Positions 29,592 to 39,957 of a stretch of DNA of 64,000 nt are shown here, piece by piece; positions within the stretch are counted from its first letter, which is position 1; each line of letters begins with the position of its first letter. A model generated the notes under the pieces. That model was not told the origin of the DNA and did not search any database. It worked only from the letters and a program-made list of their open reading frames with translations. The translations under genes and the position numbers were made by a program. This stretch comes from Blastobasis lacticolella (taxonomy: Eukaryota; Arthropoda; Insecta; Lepidoptera; Blastobasidae): the NCBI GenBank assembly GCA_905147135.1, contig LR990046.1, positions 17,762,501 through 17,826,500 of the forward strand. Direction: 5' to 3'.

Positions 29592-30212
29592 TTCAGCAAT
29601 TACAGTAGAGCGACTGCCATCTGTTAACAGGGGAACCTGACGAGATAGAATCACGGTTACAAATTCATTAGCCGGAATGTGCTACGTTATTCTGTAAGAC
29701 AACATCCGTGAACGCAACGATGAAACGTGACAAACCGTGGCCAGGTTGCCAAGCAGCGCGCAAATTTGTTTTGAAATATTGTGTTCATCCTACATACCTA
29801 AAATTTTATCGTTAATTTCACCCCAGGTTTCCTCACGACCTTTCCCTTTGTAAGAGCATTGGTTAATTGTACAACCTATATAAATAAATAAATATTCGTG
29901 GACAAATTCACACAGCGCCATCTAGCCCCAAACTAAGCAAAGCTTGTACTATGGGTGCTAGATAACTGATATACTACTTAAATACTTTTTTTTTTATTTA
30001 CATACTTATTATACATAGAACACCCAGACCCGTAACAGAAATTAAAATTCATCATTTCAATTTCTGCCCGGCCGGGAATCGAACCCGGGACCTCTTGCGT
30101 AGCCATTGAACCACTCAGGTCGTACATAACATATAAAAATAATTGCTACATAGCGGCACTGGGGATCGAGCTTGGTACTTCTCGCCTGCGAGACTTCGCT
30201 ATCCATTACAGT
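29592..30212 (-). mobile_element. SINE-A, split by SINE-B and another insert
   Basis: Body pieces 29592-29685 and 29822-29875 and the tRNA head 30130-30212 (GGATCGAGCTTGG, CTCGCCTGCGAGACTTCG) are in the right order for one minus-strand copy. Unknown sequence separates the first two, and SINE-B separates the last two. Confidence 0.75.
29878..30123 (-). mobile_element. SINE-B inserted in SINE-A
   Basis: Full-length minus-strand copy, from (AAAT)n at 29880 to the tRNA-Gly-like head ending at 30122. Related AT-rich words, ACCTATATAAAT on the left and ACATATAAAAAT on the right, may be the duplicated target. Confidence 0.88.
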
Positions 30213-30239
30213 ATCTCTCTGATAATAACTCACCCTACA

Positions 30240-30615
30240 ACCTAACTGAGATTGATCGCGACGTACGCCCTTTTATTATTTGGCGCGTGAAGAATGAGTT
30301 CAGGTCAGGAAACCCGTGACGTATACCGAGACCGTTCATCAGTTTTTCGGGTCACCTCACTCACTCACATACGCGTGGCATCACGACTCACGACCTATAT
30401 GAGGATGCTGTTGTGCTGCGACCGAGATCTGACAATAATAAACAAATAATTTGGGAACTTTCTCACACTAAGGTTGTGGAATGAACAACATGAAGAGTAC
30501 AATATGGAGTTTTTAAGAAAGGGGTGAAAAGGTTTTTACGGGGTCGGCAACGCGTAGTTGATGCCCCTGGTATTGCAAATGTTTTACTGCTTACCCTCAG
30601 ACAGGCCGTAAGCTA
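30240..30615 (+). pseudogene. LINE family M coding end
   Basis: Decayed RT C-terminus (EYNMEFLRKGVKRFLRGRQR-like, with stops), preceded by a GACCTATATGAGGATGCTG segment, and followed by GGTATTGCAAATG and a damaged 3' end. A second upstream fragment (GAGCTATATGCGGCTGCAG) lies at 30965-31015. Confidence 0.6.
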
Positions 30616-30940
30616 CAATTCATTCAGCGCCATTTAGCCCCAAAGTAAGGAAAGCTTGTGTTATGGAACTGATAAACTGCTTATAAACTTTTAAATACAT
30701 ACTATTACACCCAGACCCGTAACAGAAATTAAAATACATCATTTCAATTTCTGCTCGGCCGGGAATCGAGCCACCAACTGAACCAGAGGCCCTATTTTGA
30801 AATTACTTGCATCCACGCTCGCGTGTGATACCTGTCTCTTTCACACTCATGGTAAGTTTCTAGACATAGAAACGATAAGCATTAGAAGGGGGAGCGCTCG
30901 CGTGGATGCGAGCGGCTTAAAAATAAGGTCCCAGGTCGTC
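30616..30940 (-). mobile_element. SINE-B interrupted by a MITE
   Basis: Body 30616-30785 and the last bases of the head (AGGTCGTC, 30933-30940) are separated by a foldback element. The head lacks the B box end because of earlier loss. Confidence 0.8.
30786..30932. mobile_element. Foldback MITE inside SINE-B
   Basis: Inverted ends GGCCCTATTTTGAAAT / TTAAAAATAAGGTCC and inner TGCATCCACGCTCGCGTG / CGCTCGCGTGGATGC. Same family as 34409-34760. Confidence 0.7.
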
Positions 30941-31059
30941 TAATCGCTATAAATCAGGGTCGCATCCCGAGCTATATGCGGCTGCAGTTGTGCTGCGGCC
31001 GTGATCTGACTTAAATAAACATATAAACACTTCTCACTCAGACGTCTGCGGTCGTGAGG

Positions 31060-31580
31060 GCCTGGTTCACAACCCACTGACAAGTTCCAGATATGTTATT
31101 GGACAGATATAGTTTTTTTACCCGACCACGACAAGAGTACACCTATTTCTTTGTCACGGGTAGCCCGTGCTAGCTACAACCCTAACGGCTCAATAGATTT
31201 TGACATTAGGAGGTGTTGTTAGATTCGTCTTGGTGGCGCGAGGTTAAACAATTTTTTTTTAAATCCAAATGGTGGATTTTAGGTGCCATATTGTGACTTT
31301 TGAAATCAGACCAATCGAGTGAGGTGTCAAAATAAAGGACTTCAAAAGGCTATTTCAAAACAACAACTTATACACATAATAAAATTATTTTTTTCAGTTT
31401 TTCAGGCTTGAGCTTTAAGCTATTGTAGTACTTTCTTGTTTAAATTATTTATTAATTTTTAATTTTTAAATACTTAACTACTTTAATTAAATAAAAACCA
31501 AAGATGTTTGTGGCCGTAATATCGAGTCTTGCGTTAATAACATATTATTAAAGTGTTTTGGCAACATTTTTTATTCCCAG
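31060..31580. other. No feature recognised
   Basis: AT-rich. No shared repeat noticed. Confidence 0.4.
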
Positions 31581-31589
31581 GCGTTAACC

Positions 31590-31950
31590 TTAATAGCTTA
31601 CAACCCACATACATACACAGTTACATACATAAAGCTCACGCCTGTTACCTACAGGTGGGGTATGCAGAGACTATGGACCGCCACTTTGCTTTGTCCTGAC
31701 ACAACTTCATAGCCTAGCATACATCTACAATTCTTTTCATACATCTCCTTTTATTCATGCCACTTCAGACCTCAGCTTTTTTGAGAACATTACTGATCTG
31801 ATCAATGAGTATTTTTCTGGGTCGTCCTCTTAAGGGCCGGCGGTTTCCTAGATTTGCGCTATATACTTCTTGCATCAATCTTCTTTCATCCATTCGCTCT
31901 ATATGCCCGAACCATCTCATCGTCCCTCTTTCATACAACTTAAATCACAA
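31590..31950 (-). mobile_element. LINE 3' end, family K
   Basis: The minus strand matches 2283-2520 and extends further 5'. It contains the GGTCGTCCTCTTAAGGGCC and CTACAGGTGGGGTATGCAG complements. The 5' part (reverse of GCCCGAACCATCTCATCGTC) is typical of LINE endings encoding a ...RMDERRL... tail. Decayed. Confidence 0.65.
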
Positions 31951-32161
31951 TATGTGTATTTATCTGTATCTGTGATACCATCTCCCTGTTGTTAGTATTA
32001 AATGAAAGAAACGGCATCACCGCTTACTGTTCGATGTTAGGAATTTATCAGTAGGTGGTGAAACAGGCTCCGAATATTTTAATTTCTGCTCAGCGCAAAA
32101 ATCGGTCACAATTTAAGTACGGTTGCCCTTCGATTTATATAACAACTTTTATATAATATAG

Positions 32162-32292
32162 TGGCCGTGTGGAGTCCGGTAGAGTAGAATAGCACCAACC
32201 CCTTACAATCGTGGGTGTCGTACAAGGCGACTAATATTTTTGATGCAAAACTTTAGTAGTCTCCGTAGGCTGGAAAACGGGCAGCAGCGTCT
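32162..32292 (+). mobile_element. SINE-C, 5' half
   Basis: TGGCCGTGTGGAGTCCGG to AACGGGCAGCAGCGTCTG, then unrelated sequence. 3' half missing. Confidence 0.85.
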
Positions 32293-32537
32293 GCTCTTTC
32301 AGACTGAGCGCGACAGTTGGACTTTTTTTTACAACCTAAAAAAAAGCTAATGACATCACTGGCTGGTCTTATGTGATTTTCAATAATTATAATTTAGTGT
32401 ACTCACCTTAGGTTAAGGATGTAATGGGGATCCGAATAAATTACTGTCTTTATATAGACATAGGTCTAATTAACAGACTCGGTGCCCTGGCTGGTTTACA
32501 TTACGATAATACGGATTTGTACCACTAAGTATTGGTC

Positions 32538-32790
32538 ATCATCTTGGCGTTGATGTCCGGTTGTGCTCTCGAGCACGAGGGCTCGGGGTCCGCCTTGACC
32601 ATGATCCAGGATTTGGCAGATAAGGTAATTACAGTGCAGCGACTGCCATCTGACCTCCGTGATACTGCAACCAGGGGAACCTGACCACATTGGATCATGA
32701 TTACACATTAAGTCGCCTGAATGTGCAGGTTTCATCACGACGTTTTAGCTCACCGTAAGAGCATCGGTTAGTATTCAACTATTGTAAAAC
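32538..32790 (-). mobile_element. SINE-A, head missing
   Basis: Body with GGTCCGCCTTGACCATGATC and GCATCGGTTAGTATTCAAC. The tRNA head is absent. Confidence 0.82.
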
Positions 32791-32859
32791 ACGGGTGTAA
32801 AATGTTACAAAAATACGAATTTGTACCACGAAGTATTGGTACTTAGTCATTATTTACTG

Positions 32860-33010
32860 TGCGATTTACATCCACATAACGTTTACGGCATTGTAAATCA
32901 CTCGACTCCATTTCAGCGGCGCGCGCGCATCTCAGCGGCGCCTGCGGTGATTTATGCGGCCGCAGAATCGTGTCACGGTCGCGCACTGACATCTATTTGA
33001 ATGTATTGGT
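32860..33010. repeat. GC-rich patch with TCAGCGGCGC repeats
   Basis: TCAGCGGCGC occurs twice (near 32924 and 32942) in a CG-dense 70 bp (GCGCGCGCGC core), with GATTTACAT / GATTTATG at the sides. Possibly a MITE core. No gene. Confidence 0.4.
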
Positions 33011-33440
33011 ACAGCCAAAGAGAAACCAGTATAAGATGAGCCAGAGTCTCTGTAGACGTGAATAGCAATTTTAGCTCCTTTTATACTGGGTTTGGGTAGG
33101 TCGATTTACTGTTTCCTGTACCAACTCCTTACTCTGTAAGGAGGACAAGCCCTATGGTTAAATTTTAATGTAACTATTCGGCATATTGTATGCTATAATG
33201 TGAGAATTGTAATCCTTATGTTAATTCTTTTTGGCCACAATCAGCTAACAGAAAATGGCATGTTTAGTATACACGCATTATCACAGTATTCTAGATTAGT
33301 ATTATAGGCAGTAGCTCTGTCCTCTAAAAAAATTTTGCCATCATTGTTTGGTACTAATGTCATTAGTAAGTTTGTGTGGATTTAAAGTATACTTCGCACG
33401 TATATTTTACATACAAACCTTCAGGAAGAAATTCTGTATA
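33011..33440. other. No feature recognised
   Basis: AT-rich, no shared repeat noticed. Confidence 0.4.
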
Positions 33441-33445
33441 TGATG

Positions 33446-33545
33446 GTGAAAACAGCACCAAAATCCGTTGCTTAGTTTAAAAGATCTAAGCGTACATACA
33501 TACATACAGAGGTACAGACGGCGGGAAGTGTAAAGATATACGAAC
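33446..33545 (-). mobile_element. Helitron-like fragment
   Basis: ACCAAAATCCGTTGCTTAGT, AGATCTAAGCGTACATACAT and CAGACGGCGGGAAG match the 23800-23995 element. Both ends are lost. A (CATA)n tract lies inside. Confidence 0.6.
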
Positions 33546-33547
33546 CG

Positions 33548-33745
33548 CTTTTGCCCGATCTTTGTAACGAGTACGGCTAAGGAATGGAACGCTTTGCCTG
33601 CTAATGTGTTCCCCGAACACATTTGCACCTGGATGGAACAACCTGGATCCTTCAAAGCCAGACCAAATGGGCTATTCTTAGACTTAAATGCTCCGCCGCA
33701 TCGTCGCTTTCCACCAGGTGAGATGGCAGACAAATGCCTGCGTAA
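33548..33745 (+). pseudogene. LINE family N coding end
   Basis: Decayed TKEWNALPANVFPEHI, LDPSKPDQMGYS-like coding end with frameshifts, then CACCAGGTGAGATGGCAGAC. Compare 22122-22345. Confidence 0.65.
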
Positions 33746-33889
33746 TATACCTACCTATAGTAAAAATATGAATACTTGTTTTTGGGTGACAACCGGAACA
33801 TAAATAACGTCTGTTGGGCGTGCAATGTTTGTCCAACGCCGAACAATGCGTAGCGCTTTCTGTCCATAACATTTTTCGTCCGTTATACT

Positions 33890-33956
33890 TAAGCAAGCAA
33901 GTTATTAAAGCAAGCAAGTTATATAGCAAGTTAAACAAGCAAGCAAGTATAATACA
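33890..33956 (+). repeat. Degenerate GCAAGCAAGTTA tandem repeat
   Basis: AAGCAAGCAAGTTAT recurs about five times with variable spacing. Confidence 0.75.
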
Positions 33957-34008
33957 TGCAGACAAACAGTGTGTAGTAACGTGTCGATATACGTTTGAAA
34001 AAATACAA

Positions 34009-34275
34009 TCTTACTAATTTTATAAAGCGAAAATATTTTAATGGTTTGTTTGTTTGAAAAGATGAACTCAAAAACGACTTAACCGATTTTTAAATTTCTT
34101 TCACCTGTATAAAGCTACATTATCAGCTAGTAACATTACGTTTAGTCTACAAATGACTAGCATTAGTTTTTCTTGAATTGCCATGTTTCAATACCACGTT
34201 CGCGTGGAAACCGGGAACGGGTCCGGAACGTAGTAAAACTAATTTAACGCGGACAAAGTCGCGGGCAAAACAGCC
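34009..34275 (+). mobile_element. Helitron-like element, second type
   Basis: Starts TCTTACTAATTTTATAAAGC and ends CGGACAAAGTCGCGGGCAAA, the layout of another lepidopteran Helitron-like family. The expected GCTAGT end has decayed to ACAGCCAG. Non-coding. Confidence 0.6.
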
Positions 34276-34408
34276 AGAGAGCTATAAAAAACACAGGGTA
34301 GGTAAAGAAGGAAAGGGTAGGTAAGTTGAAGGCCTTATAACAATTTCGTACCTATCTGTATATAAATACAACTTGCACTATTTAATTTAAAGCTACACTA
34401 CCCCCGAG

Positions 34409-34760
34409 TCCCTTAGGTTCTATTTTTGAATCGCTCGCCTCTTTTCGAACGGTTTTCAATTATGATTTTCGGCACGAAAAATTCTATATTATTTAAATTA
34501 CATTGGCAACACTGAAATAGTACAATTTAAAAATAGGGAAATTCAGCATCATGCATCGAATTTTTCATGTCGAAAATCGTTCAAATCGAAACGTGCAAAT
34601 CAAAAATAAGGCCCCTGGGTCCATATTTTTGAAACCGCTCGCATCAACTCCAGCATTTGCGTGCGCTACCTGTCTCTCTCGTGGTAAATTGCTAGTGATA
34701 GAAAAGACAAGGCTTGTGGAGGAAGGTGAGTGGATGCAAGCGGTTTTAAAATTAGTCCTC
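34409..34760. mobile_element. Two adjoining foldback MITEs
   Basis: Element one (about 34409-34616) has ends CCTTAGGTTCTATTTTTGAA and CAAAAATAAGGCCCCTGGG. Element two (about 34613-34760) has CCTGGGTCCATATTTTTGAA and GCGGTTTTAAAATTAGTCC with inner CGCTCGCATC / GGATGCAAGCG. They share family ends with 30786-30932 and overlap at the CCCCTGGG junction. The 81-codon ORF across them is not credible. Confidence 0.6.
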
Positions 34761-34879
34761 TGTGCTTTGTTCAATCTTAGTAGTACAAAAGTATAGTATC
34801 GCTGAAACTACACACTTCGTCGATTGTACTTATTACATAAGTGTACGAAAAAGGATCCCATCTGGTTTTTATTTACGAC

Positions 34880-35098
34880 AATCAGCTTGTGTTTGCAAAC
34901 AACTACCTGGAGAGGTTTTCCCTGGAGAGTACAACATGGAGTTCTTCAAGGAAGGGGTGAAAAGGTTGTTACGGGGTCGGCAACGCGTGGTGAAGCCCCT
35001 GGTATTGCAAATGTCCATAGGCTGCGGTGACTGCTTTGTGCTTACCATCAGGCGGGCCGTATGATTGTTTGCCACCTTAGTGGTATAAAAAAAAAGAA
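34880..35098 (+). pseudogene. LINE family M RT C-terminus and 3' end
   Basis: In one frame LPGEVFPGEYNMEFFKEGVK then RLLRGRQRVV, followed by the 3' phrase GGTATTGCAAATGTCCATAG, ACCATCAGGCGGGCCGT, TTGCCACCTTAGTGGTATA and an A tail. It is the best preserved M copy and defines the family. Only the end of the protein is present. Confidence 0.8.
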
Positions 35099-35109
35099 AA
35101 AGGAAATTA

Positions 35110-35370
35110 AACTGAGATTTCTAGTTTCTTCGCTACTTTCTGACGCAATTGTGAAGCAAGTCGTATCTACTCAACGCTCTCACAAAATCCTTGAAGACAC
35201 GCGAAACAAGCTCAATTGCACTCCCAACACACGTGGGGCCCAAGATGAGGCAATTCAGCAGCCTGTCCCGCCGCCGCGGGACGTAATCTGTCCCGATTAC
35301 GCCCCGCAGGACGCTCGTAAACAGTTTTACGGGACACGCAGCGCCCTATCGCGTTAAGTTACACCCACTG
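35110..35370 (+). other. Unassigned, more GC-rich, open frame
   Basis: The frame 35061-35357 (100 codons) starts in the LINE-M tail and continues through sequence with a GTCCCGCCGCCGCGGGAC palindrome (35268-35285). Neither conserved motif nor repeat partner was found. Confidence 0.25.
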
Positions 35371-35534
35371 CGTAAGTTTCGCTACGAGGTTGGGCAACGC
35401 CTAAGTTGGCTATAGATATTCCTAACAAGAAAAAGCATTTTAATGGCGACCTTACGCGTCTCTCAGTTTTGGACAGGAAAAAAAAATTATTAAGTAACCT
35501 ATTTTTTCATTGACACGATAAGAAGCAGAAGAAT

Positions 35535-35790
35535 GACGACCTGAGTGGTCCAGTTGGTTAACATGCCGATCGCTACGCAGAGGTCCCGGGTTCGATTTCC
35601 GAGTAGAAATTTAAATGATGAATTTTAATTTGTGTTACGGGTCTGGGTATAGTATGTATGATAAGTATGTATTTAAAAAAACTATATAAGTGGTTTATCA
35701 CTTATCTAACACTCATAACACAAGCTTTGCTTACTTTGGGGTAAGATGGCGCTGTGTGTATTTGTCCAAGCCAATTTATTTCATTTATTT
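35535..35790 (+). mobile_element. SINE-B, full length
   Basis: Head GACGACCTGAGTGGTCCAG, B box GGTTCGATTTCC, GTTACGGGTCTGGGT, CTTTGGGGTAAGATGGCGC, ending in ATTT repeats. Confidence 0.87.
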
Positions 35791-35930
35791 ATTGCACCAA
35801 CTTTAAGTGGAAACTAAACACGAAAAGTTACTACTAACTTTATGACACCGCCTTTGTGACGATTAAATGCTTAGGAATATCTGGAGGCGCCAACTTAAGC
35901 GTCGCCTTAGTTTGGTGCAATCGGGTGTTA

Positions 35931-36189
35931 TGCGCTTATTACACATTCCTAAATTCAGTGACTGATTTAGAAACAAAAAGCGTGAAAGCAAATCAAAGTG
36001 GAATGTATTGCTCATACAATAAAGTCCATTTTCGAATCTCGGATTTTTGAAAAGCGGAGCGACGCGTGACTTAATATAAGTGATCCAAAAATGGACCTTA
36101 TTCTATGAGCGATACATTCCACTTTGATTTGCTGTCACGCTTTTTGTTTCTAAATCAGTCACTGAATTTAGGAATGTGTAATAAGCGCA
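35931..36189. mobile_element. Harbinger-like MITE, 100+ bp inverted repeats, TTA target
   Basis: A 259-bp foldback that begins TGCGCTTATTACAC and ends with its exact complement. The arms stay nearly identical for about 107 bp (to near 36036 and from near 36081). TTA stands on both sides (35928-35930, 36190-36192), the target duplication of PIF/Harbinger elements. Non-coding: ORFs crossing it are chance. Confidence 0.85.
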
Positions 36190-36360
36190 TTAGGGAGTAT
36201 CGTAATGTTCTTCTTCGATACCAAAGTTACGGGTCTAAGTATTCTGTGACAAAAGGGTGTTAAGATTGAGCGTGTAGCTTGAACCAAGTGAGCCTGAAGC
36301 GCATTGCTTGTGCCTCAAAATTTTAAGACACCTGCAAGGCTAGTACAAGTGTGCCCGCGA

Positions 36361-36685
36361 CAAAGCCCGCGCTGCGAGAGAGAGTTTCTTTTCTTGATGG
36401 GTCGTATGGCATTGATCAGCTCATGCTAAGACAGTGGATAGGTACAGCCCTAAACGATACATGCCGGAAAATAACAGGCTGTCTTTAAACAATACCGGTA
36501 AGTAAACTGTATCCACTGGCTGGCATTGCTCCACCAGCTGTCCGCAGAGAGATTATCAGTGCAGTGGAAAGAAGTAAACAGGAAACGGATCCTCGCCACC
36601 CGCTCTATGGTCAGGTACCCACTGCTAAAAGGCTGAAAAGCCGATCCAGTTTCCAACAATCAACAAAGCAAAATGAACGAAACAA
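36361..36685 (+). pseudogene. LINE family L coding segment
   Basis: One frame gives LNDTCRKITGCL, LYPLAGIAPPAVRREIISAV then ERSKQETDPRHPLYGQVPTA. The phrase (GIAPP..RR, RHPL.G) is known from lepidopteran non-LTR RT proteins just after the RT core. There is a stop and a frame change upstream. A related copy is at 47500-48200 (minus). Confidence 0.75.
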
Positions 36686-36689
36686 ATGC

Positions 36690-37285
36690 AAATCAAATTG
36701 CGAGCTGCACCGAGCTCGTTAGGGCTGCGTTCAAGTGGAATAACTATATTGACAAGATACTGTGGTGCGACCACGGTGTTACTGACAAATTCATTGCGGA
36801 TTCAGTACGAGGCGCGTGATGCATAGTCTAAAATACCAGCCATGGAATTGAAACAATTACGAGACGACGAATCGCACGGTTCGCACCCAACGGGTCGAAG
36901 TGAACTCTCTGAGGCTGCGGTTCCGATGATATTCAATATTGTAGTTACAGACAGATTTGTAAAGTCCCCAAGTCCATGTTGGAATCCCAATTAAGACTAC
37001 AGCCCCGAGCTTGCTTAACTATCGTCGAAGGCACACAATTAGCTGCAGATGAAGTTGAGAGCGGGAAAGTTTTGATTAAGGATAACTAATTTATGTTATA
37101 TCAATGTAAGGGTTTATTTTTAAACTTAAAATAAGGATAAACTCTTCTGCTTCCGCGATTTCAGACATTACAAAAGAAACAATTTTTAACGAGCCACCAA
37201 TGAAACAATTTTTTTTATCGAATTACCAAGGAGAAAACTGTGGGCTACGGGCCTGAGTTTGTGAGTAACCTTAGTATGTTCACAC
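36690..37285. other. Unassigned
   Basis: The minus ORF 36802-36990 has no recognised motif. No shared repeats noticed. Confidence 0.35.
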
Positions 37286-37289
37286 ATTT

Positions 37290-37480
37290 TGAAGGTATTT
37301 TCCGGGTGTCAGTGTAGTGACTTAAAAGGAATTCGAATTCCGGTAGTAGCAGACAACATTTGCGAAAGCGGGTGGATCGGCTTCGGCCAGTCGTCCCGTG
37401 ACCATAATGCATGCAACTGTGTCAAAATATCGGGCCACACGTCAACAAAGGTACGCGGTAGGAAACCCGGATCATAACTT
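37290..37480 (+). repeat. Dispersed repeat family Y, copy 1
   Basis: CGTGACCATAATGCATGCAA, CTGTGTCAAAATATCGGG and GGTAGGAAACCCGG recur at 38335-38515. Confidence 0.6.
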
Positions 37481-37503
37481 TAAAATATTTGTATGTAATG
37501 CTT

Positions 37504-38235
37504 GGCCGTGTGGTGTCCGGCAGAGTAGAATAGCACCAACCCCTTAAGGCGTGTCCAAACATTGAGCGGCACGTGCGCGGCAGCAACACGCGGCATGTCC
37601 AGGAAACAATTCTGCCGTGCTCTAGTTAGGACTATTGACGAATGATTGCGCGGCAATATTGCGCGGCACTTGCGAGACACGCCGCACATTTGAATTCAGT
37701 CTGAACCAAAACTACAATTAAGAGTGTCCTTGGAAGAGTTTGAACAGTTACATAGCCCACAACTATGAGCCATATATTTCAATTAATCTAATTGATGTTT
37801 CATTGTCCATTTTTGAGAAGCGCAAACACATCCAGACAGGATTACGGACGAACGATAACTGCCTGTGCAAACACAGCGCGGCACGCCGCGCGCGGCAGCC
37901 GCGCACACTTGCCGCTCAACGCAACGTTCGCGCGCGGCTGTTGTCCAAACAAAGCGCGGCACGCCGCGCGCGGCTGCCGCGCACACTTGCCGCTCTATGT
38001 TTGGACACACCTTTACACTCGTGGGTGTCGTACAAGGCGACTAATGTTTTCGAGGCAAAAGATAAAGAGTCTCCGTAGTCTAGAAAATGGGTAGCAGCAT
38101 TTTCCATTGTTATATTTAAGCACTGCGATTTCCAACCCGCCTGCCTAGCGTGGAGATTATGAAAATAACCTGTGTTTTCGTGGGAGAGGCTCTAAGTCCT
38201 GCAATGGACTGTTACGGGCTGTGATGAAGATGATG
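37504..38235 (+). mobile_element. SINE-C split by a Harbinger-like MITE
   Basis: The first 43 bp (to ACCAACCCCTTA) and the rest (TTACACTCGTGGGTGTCGTA to GGACTGTTACGGGC and the GAT tail) together make one complete SINE-C. AATGCTT on both sides (37497-37503 and 38236-38242) is the short target duplication. Confidence 0.9.
37547..38012. mobile_element. Harbinger-like MITE (466 bp) inserted in SINE-C
   Basis: Inverted ends AGG(C/T)GTGTCCAAACAT and GAGCGGCA (25 bp, two mismatches). TTA is duplicated at 37544-37546 and 38013-38015, and removing one copy restores the SINE. Internally it holds a direct repeat of about 46 bp (GCGCGGCACGCCGCGCGCGG ... CACTTGCCGCTC, near 37878-37918 and 37952-37994) and is far richer in G+C at both ends than its surroundings. 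ORFs across it (for example 112 and 100 codons) are compositional artefacts. Confidence 0.92.
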
Positions 38236-38299
38236 AATGCTTAGAACTTAAAGTAGTTTATCAGTAATATAGGTTTTAAGACTTTCGTGGTTATTCACA

Positions 38300-38527
38300 A
38301 CACTTTCACTACACATGTTATGTGTAATGGTAGTGGTTCGAGAGTTCAAAATGAGGGTAATCGTCGAATCCGAAAGAGGGTGGACCGATATGTCTGTCCT
38401 TAGGAGCGACTTCACATAGCGGCACCAGTCAACTCGTGACCATGACGCATGCAACTGCGTCGAAATATCGAGGTAAAAACAATACTAACCGTGGTAACAA
38501 ACCCGGTAACATGTGTAGTGAAAGTGT
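38300..38527. mobile_element. Foldback with perfect 21-bp ends, contains family Y
   Basis: ACACTTTCACTACACATGTT (38300-38319, plus A at 38320) is exactly complementary to 38507-38527. The interior shares CGTGACCATGACGCATGCAA with 37290-37480. Non-coding. Confidence 0.7.
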
Positions 38528-38604
38528 AGTTTATCAGTTTCTCCATTTTACAATACCAGTACTATCCCGATGCAATCGAAGATCGCTTAGCTATAGATAT
38601 ATTT

Positions 38605-38680
38605 TTTAAGGAAAGATTTAAGTCCGATACCTCTCGGTTACGAGTCAGTCCCTTCACCATTAGGCCACCGACGATCTTTC
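38605..38680 (-). mobile_element. SINE-A head fragment
   Basis: tRNA-like head on the minus strand (CCTCTCGGTTACGAGTC, AGGCCACCGACGATC). The B box is degenerate. Confidence 0.75.
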
Positions 38681-38940
38681 ATCAAATATTGTTCTCGTAT
38701 AATTAATGACGCTTGCAAAAGAGGAAAAAGAGGCCATTATGCCATTCGCAAAATGTAATAACAGTATAATTCAAAGACGTGCCCTTTAGTTATTTTACTA
38801 ATTTTCCCTATCCCCGCTCTGTCGTTCCCGTTTGTCGTTCTTAGTGTCGCGAAATTCCCTTTTAGGACGCTATTTGTTATTGTGAGGAAACTGCTCTAAG
38901 ACATATCTTTTACGTATGCTACGGATATATTCAGCATTTT

Positions 38941-39215
38941 TTTTTATGTCCTACGGTAGGCAAACAGGCAAGCGGGCCACCTGATGGAAATTAGTCACCA
39001 CTGCCTGTAGACATTAGCAAAACCAAGAGTATCGCTAATGCGCTACCCACCTCTATTACACGTTGCTCTGGCAGCAAAAAGGAAAATGCCTCTCCACTGC
39101 CAAAGCCACGGTTCCCCAAGTCCCCACCCCATGGAGCACTGGAAACCTTACTCGCCGGCAGAAACACAATACTATTTAAAAAAGTATTGTTTAGCTGCGG
39201 TATTCTGTAAATAAA
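38941..39215 (-). mobile_element. LINE 3' end, family E
   Basis: T run at the left, then GTAGGCAAACAGGCAAGCGG, to GCGGTATTCTGTAAATA at the right. Close to 52922-53180. Confidence 0.82.
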
Positions 39216-39227
39216 TAGTATGCTGGG

Positions 39228-39310
39228 GTTTTTTATTGTACGCAGTGACTACAGACAGCCCACCAGCTGATGGTAAGTGGTATCGCCCATAACATCTACG
39301 ATTCATGCAT
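39228..39310 (-). mobile_element. LINE 3' end, minor family
   Basis: AGCCCACCAGCTGATGGTAA and GCCCATAACATCTACG resemble reversed LINE 3' ends. Confidence 0.45.
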
Positions 39311-39541
39311 TTACGTCGCAGTCGTCGTAAGGACTAATATGATATGCCTCATACTTGTAATTGCGTTGGCTTCCTTATCTCTGCAGCTAACTATGCAATG
39401 CGACTCGTTGTGATCCTTCACAATGAACTTGAGGGAAGGCGTCAACAATGTATTTTCCATCAGTTTCTATAATAGCGGCACGTTTGTTACTTTTGTACTA
39501 ACCTAACCGAATTAAAACCTAATACCAACTATTATTAATAA

Positions 39542-39665
39542 GGAGCGTCGGTGGCCGAGCGGTTAGGGTGTCCAACTCGTAACCGTACCGGGTTCGAATC
39601 CCACTCCGGCTATGTATCAATGACTCTTTTCTGAGTTATGTTTTAGTTGAATACTAACCGATTTT
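39542..39665 (+). mobile_element. SINE-A head, 3'-truncated
   Basis: GAGCGTCGGTGGCCGAGCGG, B box GGTTCGAATCC at about 39589-39599, and the start of the body to AATACTAACCGAT. It has the best preserved A and B boxes of the family, so it was considered and rejected as a tRNA gene. Confidence 0.83.
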
Positions 39666-39854
39666 TGGTATTAGGCTTCGTTAAGGACCCCAAATAGAAA
39701 TGCGGTTAACGTTGTTGGGCACCGAAGAGTAAAAGACACCGCAGTGAAACGGGCCCACCCGGGCCCACCCCTTGTAACCACAGAGCAAAGAACAGCAGTT
39801 GAATAAAAAAAATAGAGTTTTATTAAACCTTGTGAAATACATTTCAATTTTATA

Positions 39855-39930
39855 TCTAAAATAAAGACATACTGATGGACAGACGGTGGGAAGCGACTTT
39901 GTTGTGTACTATGTAAAGATTGAGACAATA
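39855..39930 (-). mobile_element. Helitron-like 5' fragment
   Basis: GGGAAGCGACTTTGTTGTGT and ACTATGTAAAG form the terminal part of the 23800-23995 type. The other end is missing. Confidence 0.55.
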
Positions 39931-39957
39931 CACAACGAAGCACACCTATAACCGCTT

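Noticed and set aside
37740..38107. Overlapping ORFs of 63-112 codons rich in Arg, Ala and His
   Set aside because: They come from the G+C-rich direct repeats of a MITE in several frames and both strands. They are compositional artefacts.
39542..39615. tRNA-Thr-like gene
   Set aside because: The A and B boxes are good, but the acceptor and anticodon stems do not pair properly, and the following sequence is the SINE-A body found in many copies.
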